Positions 33,514 through 42,754 of a DNA stretch of 49,476 bases are shown here, in pieces; the stretch's first letter is position 1; each line of letters begins with the position of its first letter. The translations under genes and the position numbers were made by a program. The notes under the pieces were generated by a model that saw only the letters and a list, made by a program, of their open reading frames with translations, was not told the origin of the DNA and searched no databases. Source of the stretch: Actinomycetota bacterium (GTDB lineage Bacteria > Actinomycetota > Acidimicrobiia > Spongiisociales > UBA11373); assembly GCA_020444505.1 (NCBI GenBank), contig JAHLKU010000015.1:1-49476 (forward strand), in the 5' to 3' direction.

Positions 33514-35186
33514 ACGTCGGGGCGCTCGGCACGGGGGACCGCCACCCGGGCGATCCGCTTGGTGTGGTAGAAGACCCGCTTGAGATTGGACACCACGTCG
33601 GTCTCGAAGCGGTAGGTGTCCACCCGCATCGGGGCGTCGGCCACCAGGCGCTCTGCCTCGTGGGTGAGGGCCGAGCGCTCCACGCTGTTGACGGTGGACT
33701 TCATGGAGGCCACCTGCCCTGCCGCCTCGGCGTTCTTCTGCGTGACCGCCATCATCGCCAGTTCCAGCGCCTGGACGGTGAGGCGGTGGAGGTCGGAGAG
33801 GAGCGCCCGGGTGCCGGCGCTGACCCGGATGTCCTTCTCGATCCGATCGAGGCCGAGCATGACCAGGTTGGTCTCCACGATGTCGCCGATGGACTCCAGT
33901 TCGTTGGCGGCTTCGAGCAGCGCCAGCATCTCCTCGGTGCTCCGTTCCGACAGCCGGTGCTCGCTCACCCGCCCCAGGTAGGCGGTGATCGCACCGTGCA
34001 GCAGGTCGATCTCGTCGTCCATCGCCTCGATGTCGTTGAGGTCCTGGCGATCGCCGTCGAGGACGGCGTCCAGGATGCCGGTGAGCATGGTGAGTGTGCG
34101 GTTGGCCATGTGGAGCAGTTCGAGGCGGGTGCGGTCCAGCGCCAGGGTCGGCGTGTGCAGCAGGTCCTCGTCCAGGTACTTGGCCCCGAAGCGGCGCTCC
34201 CCTGCGGGGTCGGGCACGAGGCGCTCGATCAGCCGCGCGAACGGCCCCGTGAACCAGATGAACACCACCGTGTTGGCGACGTTGAAGATGGTGTGGGCGT
34301 TGGCCACCTGACGGGCCGGCGAGCCCCCGATGGACGTCACCAGGTCGGCGAGGGCGCCGATCAGGAACACCCACACCAGGGCGCCGGCGACGTTGAACAC
34401 CGTATGGGCGACCGCGGCGCGCACCGCCTCGCGCGGCCGCCCGATGGAGGCCAGCATCGCGGTGGCGGCGGTGCCGATGTTGGCGCCGATCACCAGGGCG
34501 AGCCCCGCCTCGAGCGGGATGATGCCCTGGCCGGCGAGGACGATGACGATGCCGGTGGTGGCCGCAGACGCCTGCACGACCGCGGTGAACACGGCGCCCA
34601 CCGCCAGGCCGAGCAGGGGCATCTCCATGTGGGCCATCAGGTCGATGAACCCCTGCTGGTCGCGCAGCGGGCGCATCGCATCGCCCATCAGCGACATGCC
34701 GAAGAACACCAGGCCGATGCCCATGATCATCCGTCCCTGGATGACGCGGCGGTCACGGCGGGCGAAGAACGAGACGGCGAAGCCGACGGCGACGAGGGCC
34801 AGGGCGACGTCGCCGACGTCGAAGGCGATGATCTGCGCCGTGACGGTGGTGCCGATGTTGGCGCCCATGATCACCGGCAGCGACTGGGCGAATGTCATCA
34901 CCCCGCCGGAGATGAACCCCACCACCAGCACGGTGGTGACCGACGACGACTGGATGACGGCGGTGACGCCGATGCCGGTGGCGAGGCCCCGGAACCGGTT
35001 GCCGGTCATGCGGGCCAGGAGGCCGCGCATGCGATCCCCGGCCACCATCCGCAGCGCCTCGGTGAGGCGGTCGAGGCCGTGGAGGAACAACGCCAGGCCG
35101 CCCAGGAGGGTCACCACGACGAGGACGACGTCGACGTCCCCGCCGGTGGTCGCCTGGGCCAGGAGGTGCAGGCCACCGGTGCGCAT
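33510..35186 (-). CDS. Na/Pi cotransporter family protein with PhoU-like C-terminus
   Basis: A 558-aa protein. Two inverted PNaS repeats each carry the QSSS/QxSAAT motif: VTAVIQSSSVTTVLVV and FTAVVQASAATTGIVI, each followed by a GANIGT motif. About eight to nine membrane helices reach residue 340; the C-terminal 200 residues are helical and PhoU-like (ELLHMANRTL, DEIDLLHGAI, ANELESIGDIVET). Family members take up phosphate with sodium. ATG 35186 follows TACGGT by 6 nt, with no clear ribosome binding site. Confidence 0.92.
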   Translation of the reverse strand: MRTGGLHLLAQATTGGDVDVVLVVVTLLGGLALFLHGLDRLTEALRMVAGDRMRGLLARMTGNRFRGLATGIGVTAVIQSSSVTTVLVVGFISGGVMTFAQSLPVIMGANIGTTVTAQIIAFDVGDVALALVAVGFAVSFFARRDRRVIQGRMIMGIGLVFFGMSLMGDAMRPLRDQQGFIDLMAHMEMPLLGLAVGAVFTAVVQASAATTGIVIVLAGQGIIPLEAGLALVIGANIGTAATAMLASIGRPREAVRAAVAHTVFNVAGALVWVFLIGALADLVTSIGGSPARQVANAHTIFNVANTVVFIWFTGPFARLIERLVPDPAGERRFGAKYLDEDLLHTPTLALDRTRLELLHMANRTLTMLTGILDAVLDGDRQDLNDIEAMDDEIDLLHGAITAYLGRVSEHRLSERSTEEMLALLEAANELESIGDIVETNLVMLGLDRIEKDIRVSAGTRALLSDLHRLTVQALELAMMAVTQKNAEAAGQVASMKSTVNSVERSALTHEAERLVADAPMRVDTYRFETDVVSNLKRVFYHTKRIARVAVPRAERPDV

Positions 35187-35192
35187 CCGCTC

Positions 35193-35232
35193 ACCGTACC
35201 GCAGCGGGGGGCGCCTGTGGCCCATCTATCGT
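35193..35232. promoter_or_regulatory. Divergent leaderless promoter pair
   Basis: On the minus strand TACGGT (35193-35198) lies 6 nt before the ATG of the Na/Pi cotransporter (35186). On the plus strand TATCGT (35227-35232) lies 6 nt before the ATG at 35239. The whole 52-bp gap is thus two face-to-face leaderless promoters. Confidence 0.5.
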
Positions 35233-35238
35233 GACCCC

Positions 35239-35853
35239 ATGGACGACGCCACCCGCCTCGCCGCCGGGCAACTGGCCCGCATGCGCGGCATGACCCGCAT
35301 GTACCACGAGCGGTTCTTCTCCGACGTGCGCTTCACCACCATCGCCGGCCTCGCCCTGCTCGCCGCAGGGTGGTGGGGCGTGCCCGAGGCGTTCCTGCTG
35401 GTGCCGGTGGTGGCGCTGATGGGGGCGGTGGCCACGGCCTTCGACGCCTCCTACCTCCTGTTCGCCCGGCACTACGCCGCCGCGCTGGAGCAGCACCTCA
35501 ACGGCTCCGTCGGGCGGCAGGTGCTGGTCGCCTCCCACCTCGAGGACGCCTACCTGTTCCCCCTCGGGCGCCGCAAGGTGGTGACCGTGGCCTGGGGCGG
35601 CGGGTTCTCGTGGTTCGGGTTCGTGACGGTGTTCCTCACCTTCTGCGGCGCGGCCCTGTTCGGCTTCGGCCTGGCCCTGGGGTGGCCGGTGCTCACCGGG
35701 CACGGCCGGGGATGGGCCGTCGCCTACCTCGGCACGCTCGGCGCAGCCCTCCTGGGCGCCCTCGCCGCCGGGGTGTGGTGGTTCCCGCTGGGCGCCGGGG
35801 AGCGGCGGCTGCGGGCGGTGCTGGAGGCCCGGTTCGGTGAGCCGTCCGCCTGA
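35239..35853 (+). CDS. Hypothetical membrane protein (four helices)
   Basis: A 204-aa protein with a soluble Arg/Met-rich N-terminus, a hairpin of two helices (about 35-75), a soluble loop of about 50 residues (with ALEQHLNGSVGRQ and HLEDAYLFPLGRRK), and a second helix pair (about 125-190). No family recognised. Leaderless start. Transcribed divergently from the phosphate transporter gene. Confidence 0.75.
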   Translation: MDDATRLAAGQLARMRGMTRMYHERFFSDVRFTTIAGLALLAAGWWGVPEAFLLVPVVALMGAVATAFDASYLLFARHYAAALEQHLNGSVGRQVLVASHLEDAYLFPLGRRKVVTVAWGGGFSWFGFVTVFLTFCGAALFGFGLALGWPVLTGHGRGWAVAYLGTLGAALLGALAAGVWWFPLGAGERRLRAVLEARFGEPSA

Positions 35854-35899
35854 GCGCGAGTCGGCTGCACATCGCCGCCGGCGCGCCACAATGGCGCCG

Positions 35900-37315
35900 A
35901 TGACACGGCGCTGGCCTGCGGCCCTCCTCGCCATCCTGCTCGCTGCTGCGGCCGTGCCGGCCGGGGCCCGCCAGTCCGCGCCCTCGGTGTCGGTCCCCGA
36001 CGAGCCGCGGTCGTGGCGCGACCGGGCGGCGCTGGTCATGGTGCACGGCGACCTGTTCACGGCGCTGCAGCAGACCGGCGGCCGGGTGGAGCCCGGCGCC
36101 GAGATCTACGCCGCCGAAGTGGTGCCCGGGGTGGGCCAGCCGGCGCTGGTGATGTTCGACGCCGGGCAGGGGGCGTTCTCCCAGGGGTTCTGGCCGGCGT
36201 CGTCGGTGAAGCTGATCGCCGCGGTGGCGGCGCTGGAGTCGGCGGGGGAGCGGGGCTTCGACGGCGAGGCGCTGGTGTCGGGCGCCTGGGTGGCGGAGCG
36301 CACCATCCGCTCCATCTACGAGCCGGCGATCATCAACAGCGACAACCACGCCTACGACCTGCTGGTCCGCATCGCCGGCATCGACTACCTGAACCGCGTG
36401 TTCGCCCCGGCCCGCGGGCTGGGCTCGCTGACCATCGGCTCCGACTACTCGGGCACCTCGGTGCTGGTGACTCCCGCCTACTCGATGCGGGAGCGGATCC
36501 GGGTGGGGCAGGTGCCGGTGGCGATGCGGGGGCAGCCGCTCGAGGTGACCAACGACCAGTCGTTCCCCCGGCAGGGCGCCGCCTACTGGTACCGCTCCAA
36601 CAACGTGGACCTGTTCGACCTGGCGGAGACGGTGCGGCGGGTGATGCTGCACGACGAGATCCCCGAGGACCAGCGGTTCGCCATCGCCGACACCGACGTG
36701 GCGGCGCTGCAGGCGGCGCTGTGCGCCGCCGAGCCGGCGCACTTCGAGTACGGCGCCCGCCGGCTGCTGGGCGACGACGTCGAGGTGTGCGGGAAGTCGG
36801 GCTGGTGGGACCGCACCCCCGACCCGGAGGAGGCCACCACCACCACCACGACCGCCGCCCCCGACGAGGAGGGCGGCGAGGGCGGCGGCGAGGAGGCCCC
36901 GCCGCCGCTGTGCATCGACGCCGCCCTCATCAGCGACCCGGACACGGGGCGGCGGGTGGTGCTGGCCGCCACCGGCGGGTGCGGCGGCGCCGGCCTGGCC
37001 GCGCTGGCGGAGCCGGCGCTGAAGGCGCTGTCCATGCTGGACGGCACGCCGCTGCAGGAGGACGCCGGCATCCCCATCGGGGTGTCGCTCGAGGCGGCCG
37101 ACGGCATGCTCCGGGTGCGGATGGACACCGAGTCGTCCTGGGTCTCGGTGCGGGTGGACACCGGCGGGCCGGTGCTGGCCGCCCGGCGCGACGGCGCGAT
37201 GGAGGCGGTGCTGCCGCTGCCGGCGAACGGCCCCCACCTGCTGGTGGTGACGGCGCACGCCTACGGGCTGCCGGTGGGCTACCGGGCGGTGGACTTCGAC
37301 GTGAGCGGGGCCTGA
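35900..37315 (+). CDS. Exported serine hydrolase of beta-lactamase (class A) fold
   Basis: A 471-aa protein with a signal peptide to about residue 25. The active-site motifs of the beta-lactamase/DD-peptidase fold are in order: SxxK in PASSVKLIAAV, SDN in INSDNHAYDLL, and a KTG equivalent in CGKSGWW. No clear ExxLN (deacylating Glu) is seen between the second and third motifs, so true class A beta-lactamase activity is doubtful; a peptidase, esterase or acyl carrier are alternatives. After the KSG strand comes a Thr/Glu/Gly low-complexity insertion (about residues 310-335) inside the domain, and the last 100 residues are a small beta-sandwich. ATG 35900 follows CACAAT by 7 nt; 35891 is the alternative. 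Confidence 0.8.
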   Translation: MTRRWPAALLAILLAAAAVPAGARQSAPSVSVPDEPRSWRDRAALVMVHGDLFTALQQTGGRVEPGAEIYAAEVVPGVGQPALVMFDAGQGAFSQGFWPASSVKLIAAVAALESAGERGFDGEALVSGAWVAERTIRSIYEPAIINSDNHAYDLLVRIAGIDYLNRVFAPARGLGSLTIGSDYSGTSVLVTPAYSMRERIRVGQVPVAMRGQPLEVTNDQSFPRQGAAYWYRSNNVDLFDLAETVRRVMLHDEIPEDQRFAIADTDVAALQAALCAAEPAHFEYGARRLLGDDVEVCGKSGWWDRTPDPEEATTTTTTAAPDEEGGEGGGEEAPPPLCIDAALISDPDTGRRVVLAATGGCGGAGLAALAEPALKALSMLDGTPLQEDAGIPIGVSLEAADGMLRVRMDTESSWVSVRVDTGGPVLAARRDGAMEAVLPLPANGPHLLVVTAHAYGLPVGYRAVDFDVSGA

Positions 37316-37322
37316 GCCGCGT

Positions 37323-38342
37323 TCAGGAGTGCAGTTCGACGACGTCGCCGTCGCGGACCGGGTGATCCCGGCCCACCTGCTGGCCGTCGAACCACCCCTT
37401 CCCCCAGATGCGGGCGTACTTCAGCGAGGCGGCGATGTCGCGGTGCACCAGTTCGGCGACGTCGCCGACGGTCTGGCCCACCCGCACGGTGAACGGGCGC
37501 CCGAGGTCGGCCGACGCGCCGGGGATCTTGGTGTACACCCGCACGATGCCGAGCCGCTCGAACAGCCACGGCCCCAGCCGGTCCAGGCCCTCGCCGGTCT
37601 CCACCGACGTGGTGAGGGACGGGAAGTCCACGCCGGCGAGGTCCTCGAGCACCTCCAGTTCGTCCTGCACGGCGTCGAGGCGCTCCGCCTTGTTCACCAC
37701 CAGCACGGTCGGCAGCACGGTGGTGAAGGGGTCGGGCACGGCGTCGTCGCCGGGGTCGTCGCCCCCGTCGGCCGGCCAGCGGGGGGTGAGCAGGATCTGG
37801 CGCTCCGCCAGGATCTCGATCGCCTGCACCACGCCTTCGACGCAGCCGGGGCTGAGGTCCACCACGAACACGGCGGCGTCGGCGGTCTGCAGGGCGTTGC
37901 CGATCCACGGGATGGGGTGCTGCGGCGAGATCGAGGGCTGGTCCACCAGTTGGATCGCCACGTCGTCCACCGGCAGCATCCCCGGCAGCGGGTACTGGGT
38001 GGCGAACGGGTAGGGGCCCACCTCGGCGTGGGAGCCGGTGAGGGCGGCGTGCAGCGACGATTTGCCGGTGTTGGGGGGGCCGACCAGCGACACCTGGGCG
38101 GCGCCCTCGGGGCGGATGACGGTGGGCGGGCCGCCGCGGGCGCCGGTCTTCTTCGCCGTGGCGATCTCGTCGGTGAGCTCCTTGACCCGGGTCTTGATGT
38201 CGGCCCGCAGGTGCTCGGTCCCCTTGTGCTTGGGGATGGTGCGGAGCATCTCCTTGAGGCCGGCCAGGCGCTCCCGCGGGTCGGCGGCCGACTTGTACGC
38301 CGCCTCGGCGGCCTTGTACTCGGGGGTCAGGTTGGCCGGCAT
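37323..38342 (-). CDS. DRG/Obg-like GTPase with TGS domain
   Basis: A 339-aa protein: N-terminal helical region (1-70), G domain with G1 GPPNTGKSS, switch region GPYPFATQYPLPGML, G3-like DQPSIS (DxxG altered), and G4 NKAE instead of NKxD, then a C-terminal TGS domain (about 255-339, with FTVRVGQTVGDVAELVHRDIAASLKYARIWG). It resembles archaeal/eukaryotic DRG proteins more than ObgE. Likely a ribosome- or RNA-associated GTPase; the altered G3 and G4 motifs leave GTP specificity open. ATG 38342 follows CATGGT by 5 nt. Confidence 0.87.
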   Translation of the reverse strand: MPANLTPEYKAAEAAYKSAADPRERLAGLKEMLRTIPKHKGTEHLRADIKTRVKELTDEIATAKKTGARGGPPTVIRPEGAAQVSLVGPPNTGKSSLHAALTGSHAEVGPYPFATQYPLPGMLPVDDVAIQLVDQPSISPQHPIPWIGNALQTADAAVFVVDLSPGCVEGVVQAIEILAERQILLTPRWPADGGDDPGDDAVPDPFTTVLPTVLVVNKAERLDAVQDELEVLEDLAGVDFPSLTTSVETGEGLDRLGPWLFERLGIVRVYTKIPGASADLGRPFTVRVGQTVGDVAELVHRDIAASLKYARIWGKGWFDGQQVGRDHPVRDGDVVELHS

Positions 38343-38400
38343 CTCCCACCATGTTGCCCGAATCCACCGGGAGGCGGGTGGGGTGGCGACGGGAGGCGGG

Positions 38401-39306
38401 TCAGCCGGCGGCCGGCTCCGGGTGGTGCTCGCGGTGGCGGGCCACGAGCGTCTCCCACTGGCGGTCGATGAGCCGCCGCACCCTGGCCAGTTCCTCCGGG
38501 TCGTCCAGCAGGGGCCGGAAGCGGCCCTGCATGGCGAAGTACGCCTCGGGGTCCACCTCGTGCTCCGGCCACCGGGTGATGGTGACGTCCAGCCCGTCCC
38601 GCACCTCGTACAACGGGAACACCCTGGAGTCCACCGCCGCCCGCATGGCGGCGATGGCGTCGCCGGAGCCCATCTTCCATCCCGGCGGGCAGGCCGACAG
38701 GATGTGGAGGAACCGCGTGCCCCGCAGGTCCCTGGCGATCTCCACCTTGGCCAGCAGGTCGTCGGGGTACGCCGGGGTGGCGGTGGCGGCGTAGGGGATG
38801 CGGTGCGCCGCCATGATCTCCATGATGTTCTTCTTGGGGCGGGTCTCGGGCCGCTCGTCGGGGGTGGTGGTGGTCCAGGTGCCGATGGGGGTGGACGACG
38901 AGCGCTGGATGCCGGTGTTCATGTACGCCTCGTTGTCGTAGCAGACGTAGATGATGTCCTCGTTGCGCTCGGCGGCGCCCGACAGCGCCTGCAGGCCGAT
39001 GTCGAACGTCCCCCCGTCGCCGGCCCACGCCATCACGGTGGTGTCCTTGCCCTGCTGCAGCTTGGCGGCCTTGATGCCGGTGGCCATGATCGCCGCCGTC
39101 TCGAAGGCGGTGTGGAACACCGGCACCTGCAGGGCGTGCACCGGCCACGGCCCGTCGATGATCGACCAGCAGCACGCCGGGATCACCGCCACCGTGTCGT
39201 CGCTGAGGCCCTTCAGCACCATGCGCATCGACAGCGCCCCGCCGCATCCCTGGCAGCCCAGGTTGCCGGGCTCGATCCGCTCCTCGAGGGGGATGCCGAA
39301 CCTCAC
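38401..39306 (-). CDS. 2-oxoacid:ferredoxin oxidoreductase beta subunit
   Basis: A 301-aa thiamine-diphosphate subunit. The TPP motif is GDGGTFDIGLQALSGAAERN followed by YVCYDNEAYMNTGIQRS, and CQGCG lies near the N-terminus; FLHILSACPPGWKM is the typical PorB end. It pairs with the alpha subunit upstream. Start GTG 39306 overlaps the alpha stop as GTGA (4 bp). Pyruvate is the likely substrate by motif resemblance, but 2-oxoglutarate or a branched oxoacid cannot be excluded. Confidence 0.93.
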   Translation of the reverse strand: MRFGIPLEERIEPGNLGCQGCGGALSMRMVLKGLSDDTVAVIPACCWSIIDGPWPVHALQVPVFHTAFETAAIMATGIKAAKLQQGKDTTVMAWAGDGGTFDIGLQALSGAAERNEDIIYVCYDNEAYMNTGIQRSSSTPIGTWTTTTPDERPETRPKKNIMEIMAAHRIPYAATATPAYPDDLLAKVEIARDLRGTRFLHILSACPPGWKMGSGDAIAAMRAAVDSRVFPLYEVRDGLDVTITRWPEHEVDPEAYFAMQGRFRPLLDDPEELARVRRLIDRQWETLVARHREHHPEPAAG

Positions 39307-40526
39307 GGCGACACCTCCTCCAGGGGGGCGAGGCGGGCGATCTCCCGGTCCGCTCGGGCCGGGCCGATGGGCAGGCCCTTCACCCCCACGTACAGGGTGC
39401 GGGCCGGTTCGTCGCGGGACATCAGGTCGTCGGCCACGTCCAGCACCGTCTCGACCCGGATGTCGCGGCCGCCGATGCCCAGCACGTAGCCGTACACCTC
39501 GGTGGGCGCCGCCCCCATGGACAGCGCCGAGCGGATCTCCTCGGCGAAGATGCCGGAGTGCCCGCTGCTCATGTTGCGGTCGAGCACGGCCACCTTGCGG
39601 CCCTCGAGCAGGCGGCGGACCTCCTCGAAGGGGAAGGGCCGGAACGCCACCAGGCGCAGCAGGCCGGCCTTGATGCCCCGCTCCCGCAGCAGGGTGACGG
39701 CATAGCGGACGTTGGAGGTCATCGCCCCGGCCGACACGAACACGATCTCGGCGTCGTCCATCATGAACGGGTCCACCGGGCCGTAGCGGTGCCCGAGCGC
39801 CTCGCCGAACTCCTCACCGGCCTCCACCAGCAGCCGCCCGGCCCGTTCCATGGCCTCGAACGCCTTGTAGCGGATCTCGAAGTAGTGGTCCCGGTTCACC
39901 AGGCCGCCGTAGGCGCGCGGCTCGGCGGGGTCCAGGGTGTACAGCGGGTCGAAGGGGGGCAGGTAGGCATCCACCGCCGCCTGGTCGTGGACGATCAACG
40001 GCTCGGAGGTGTGGGAGAGGATGAAGGCGTCCATGGCCACCATCCCCGGCAGGAACACCTGCTCGGCCACCCGGTACATCCAGACGACGAAGTCCTGGGC
40101 CTCCTGCACCGTCTCGGCGAAGAGCATCATCCAGCCGACGTCGCGCTGCGACAGGAAGTCGGTCTGCTCGCTCCAGATGCTCCACCCCGGCGCCATGGCG
40201 CGGGTCACGTTGGTGAGCACCACCGGGGTGCGGGCGCCCACCGCCCAGTGCAGCATCTCGTGCATCAGGGCGAGGCCCTGGCCGCTGGTGGCGGTGTAGG
40301 TGCGGCACCCCGCCGCCGAGGCGCCGATGACCGCGGCCATCGCCGAGTGCTCCGACTCCACGGTGATGTAGCGGGCGTCGAGCTCGCCCGAGGCCACCAT
40401 CTCCGACAGCAGCTCGACGATGGTGGTCTGCGGCGTGATCGGGTACGCCGAGATCACCTCGGCGCGGGACAGCTTGGCGCCGTACGAGGCGGCGTGGTTG
40501 CCGGTCAGCAGGTGGCGCTCACCCAC
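39303..40526 (-). CDS. 2-oxoacid:ferredoxin oxidoreductase alpha subunit
   Basis: A 407-aa subunit with the family start GNHAASYGAKLSRAEVISAYPITPQTTIVELL, an EHSAMAAVIGASAAG binding helix, TATSGQGLALMHEML, and SAGAMTSNVRYAV in the C-terminal domain. Start GTG 40526 has AGGAGGAGG upstream and overlaps the upstream gene by 8 bp (GTGGGTGA). Third gene of a gamma, delta-GltD, alpha, beta operon. Confidence 0.94.
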   Translation of the reverse strand: MGERHLLTGNHAASYGAKLSRAEVISAYPITPQTTIVELLSEMVASGELDARYITVESEHSAMAAVIGASAAGCRTYTATSGQGLALMHEMLHWAVGARTPVVLTNVTRAMAPGWSIWSEQTDFLSQRDVGWMMLFAETVQEAQDFVVWMYRVAEQVFLPGMVAMDAFILSHTSEPLIVHDQAAVDAYLPPFDPLYTLDPAEPRAYGGLVNRDHYFEIRYKAFEAMERAGRLLVEAGEEFGEALGHRYGPVDPFMMDDAEIVFVSAGAMTSNVRYAVTLLRERGIKAGLLRLVAFRPFPFEEVRRLLEGRKVAVLDRNMSSGHSGIFAEEIRSALSMGAAPTEVYGYVLGIGGRDIRVETVLDVADDLMSRDEPARTLYVGVKGLPIGPARADREIARLAPLEEVSP

Positions 40527-42192
40527 GGGCCACCTCCTCCTCCTTGACGGTCAGGATCACGTGGCCGGGGCACTCGGTGGTGCAGATGTCGCATCCTTTG
40601 CAGAACGTGTAGTCGAACACGGGGCCGTCCTCCCAGCGGATCGCCACGTCGGGGCAGAAGACGAAGCAGGTGCCGCACTCGTTGCAGTACCCGCACGAGT
40701 AGCAGCGCTCGATCTCGGCGAGCGCCTCTGCGTCGGTCATCGTGCCCGCCTCCTCGCCCATGCCGGCGGCGAGGCGGGCGGCGGCGTCGAGGTGCGGCGC
40801 GTGGTGCGGGTCGGTGTCGGGGAAGGTCGCCGGGTTGATGTCGGTGGGACCGACGACGCCGTCTCCCTGTTCGGCGACCCAGTCCGGCACCTCGTACCCG
40901 CCGCCGATGCGCTCGTTGACGGCCTCGGCGGTGCGGCGCCCCCAGGCGATCGCCTCGACGACGGTGGCGGGGCCGGTGGCCAGGTCGCCGCCGACGAACA
41001 CGCGGTCGGCCTTGGTCTCGCCGGACGGGCCCACCGCCAGCCACCCGTCTCCGCCCTTCAGGGCGTCGGGGAACGGCTCCAGCGAGGCGGTCTCGCCGAT
41101 GGCCGAGTAGACGGCGTCGAAGCGGGCCTCTCGATCGTCCCCGGTCGGCTCGGGGCGGCGGCGTCCGGAGTCGTCCGGGTCGCCGAGGCGCATCGTTTCC
41201 AGCGTCACCACCAGGTCGGCGCCGTCCTTGCGCAGCGCCCGGGGCAGGGTCAGGAACTCGAAGGCGACGCCCTCCTCCACGGCCGCCCGGTACTCCTCGC
41301 CGATGGCCGGCATCTCGTCGGGGGTCCGCCGGTACAGCACGGTGGCCTCGGCGCCGAGGCGGCGGAGGGTGCGGGCGACGTCGAGGGCGGTGTTGCCGCC
41401 GCCGACCACGGCGCAGCGCCGCCCCGGCGGGCGGACGCCGGCGTCGTGGGAGGCCACCAGGAAGTCGAGGCCCGACTCCATGAGGCTCTCGCCCTCCACG
41501 CCCATGGAGCGGCCCAGCCACGCCCCGGTGGCCACGAACACCGCGTCGTACTCGTCCTCCAGGTTGCCGAGGTCCAGGTCGCCGCCCAGGGCGACGCCGG
41601 TGCGGAAGCGGATGCCCATGGCCTGCAGGCGGGCGATCTCGTCGTCCACCACCGCAGACGGCAGCCGGTACTCGGGGATGCCGTAGCGGAGCATGCCGCC
41701 CGCCTCGGGCTGCGACTCGAACACCACCACCTCGTGCCCCGACCGGCGCAGGTAGTAGGCGGCAGACAGGCCGGCGGGGCCGGAGCCGACGACGGCCACC
41801 TTCGACCCGGTGGCCTCGGCCGATGGCAGGTGGGGGAGGCCGGCGGTGGCCTCCCCCAGGTAGCGTTCCAGATCGCGGATCGACACCGGCCCCTCCCGGT
41901 CCACCCGATTGCACCCGGCCTCGCAGGTGCGGGGGCACACCCGCCCGGTGATGCGGGGGAACGGGTTGCGCAGGGTGAACGTGGCGAACGCCTCCTCCAG
42001 ACGCCCGGCGGCCAGGTGGTGGAAGTAGCGGGGGATGGGCACCGAGGCCGGGCACTCGTGGGTGCACGCCGACACCCGCTCGGCGAGCACCGGCCGCATG
42101 TTGCGCCAGTCGCCGGTGCGCAGCACGCCTCTGCTGCTCCGCAGCGAGACCGGGATCTCGGGGTAGTCGTCCACATGCGAGAGGTCAGGCAC
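40519..42192 (-). CDS. Fused NAD(P)H:ferredoxin-type flavoprotein (GltD-like) and delta ferredoxin of POR
   Basis: A 557-aa protein in three parts: an N-terminal GltD-like cysteine region (C43xxxC47P and CPRTCEAGC), a two-Rossmann FAD/NAD(P)H module (VVGSGPAGLSAAYYL about 133, VVGGGNTALDVART about 266), and a C-terminal POR-delta ferredoxin with two 4Fe-4S motifs (CYSCGYCNECGTCFVFCP, CKGCDICTTECP). It would carry electrons between the oxoacid reductase and NAD(P). The order of genes and overlaps on both sides (8 bp) mark it as a stoichiometric subunit. Start GTG 42192 overlaps the gamma stop. Confidence 0.9.
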   Translation of the reverse strand: MPDLSHVDDYPEIPVSLRSSRGVLRTGDWRNMRPVLAERVSACTHECPASVPIPRYFHHLAAGRLEEAFATFTLRNPFPRITGRVCPRTCEAGCNRVDREGPVSIRDLERYLGEATAGLPHLPSAEATGSKVAVVGSGPAGLSAAYYLRRSGHEVVVFESQPEAGGMLRYGIPEYRLPSAVVDDEIARLQAMGIRFRTGVALGGDLDLGNLEDEYDAVFVATGAWLGRSMGVEGESLMESGLDFLVASHDAGVRPPGRRCAVVGGGNTALDVARTLRRLGAEATVLYRRTPDEMPAIGEEYRAAVEEGVAFEFLTLPRALRKDGADLVVTLETMRLGDPDDSGRRRPEPTGDDREARFDAVYSAIGETASLEPFPDALKGGDGWLAVGPSGETKADRVFVGGDLATGPATVVEAIAWGRRTAEAVNERIGGGYEVPDWVAEQGDGVVGPTDINPATFPDTDPHHAPHLDAAARLAAGMGEEAGTMTDAEALAEIERCYSCGYCNECGTCFVFCPDVAIRWEDGPVFDYTFCKGCDICTTECPGHVILTVKEEEVARG

Positions 42193-42754
42193 GGAGGGCT
42201 CCCATCCTCACGGTCTCGTAGGCCTCGGTGGCCGCCGCGATGTTGTCGGCGGCGCGGGCAGGCACTTCGTGCTCGATGGCGGCCAGCACCTCGTCGAGCG
42301 TCACCACGCCGGTGGCGCGGGCGAAGGCGCCGAGGATGGCGGTGTTCACCACCGGCTGGGCGGCGGTCCCCAGGCCGTGGCGGACCGCGATCGCCGAGGC
42401 GTCCACCGCCGCCACCCGGTACTGCGGTGGCACGCCGAGCGTGCCGGGCTCGTCGGGGCTGTTGACCACCACCCAGCCGCCGTCCTGCAGGCCCTGCAGC
42501 GGGGCGCCGCTCTCCAGCAGGGTGGGGTCGAGCACCAGGATGTGGTCGGGCTCCCGGATGTCCTGACGGACGAAGTAGCGGTCGTCGGGCTCGGCGATGC
42601 GGGCGAACGCCACCACGGGCGCGCCGCGGCGCTCGACGCCGTAGTCGGGGTACGACTGGACGTAGTGCCCCTGCTGGAAGGCGGCCTGGGCGAGGGCCTT
42701 GGATGCGACCACCGCTCCCTGGCCGCCACGGCCATGGATCCGAAGCTCGATCAT
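42185..42754 (-). CDS. 2-oxoacid:ferredoxin oxidoreductase gamma subunit
   Basis: A 189-aa subunit: the start IHGRGGQGAVVASKALAQAA is the family signature, followed by YPDYGVERRGAP (PorC-type FxxxVRGG region). First gene of the operon. ATG 42754 has GGGAGGAG upstream. No other gene in the 114-bp gap to the divergent PEBP gene; a perfect inverted repeat GGACCG-N4-CGGTCC lies at 42818-42833. Confidence 0.93.
   Translation of the reverse strand: MIELRIHGRGGQGAVVASKALAQAAFQQGHYVQSYPDYGVERRGAPVVAFARIAEPDDRYFVRQDIREPDHILVLDPTLLESGAPLQGLQDGGWVVVNSPDEPGTLGVPPQYRVAAVDASAIAVRHGLGTAAQPVVNTAILGAFARATGVVTLDEVLAAIEHEVPARAADNIAAATEAYETVRMGALRA

Noticed and set aside
36840-36905. Frameshift or assembly error in the serine hydrolase at the Thr/Glu/Gly stretch
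   Set aside because: The frame continues cleanly with plausible domain sequence on both sides, so a linker insertion is more likely.
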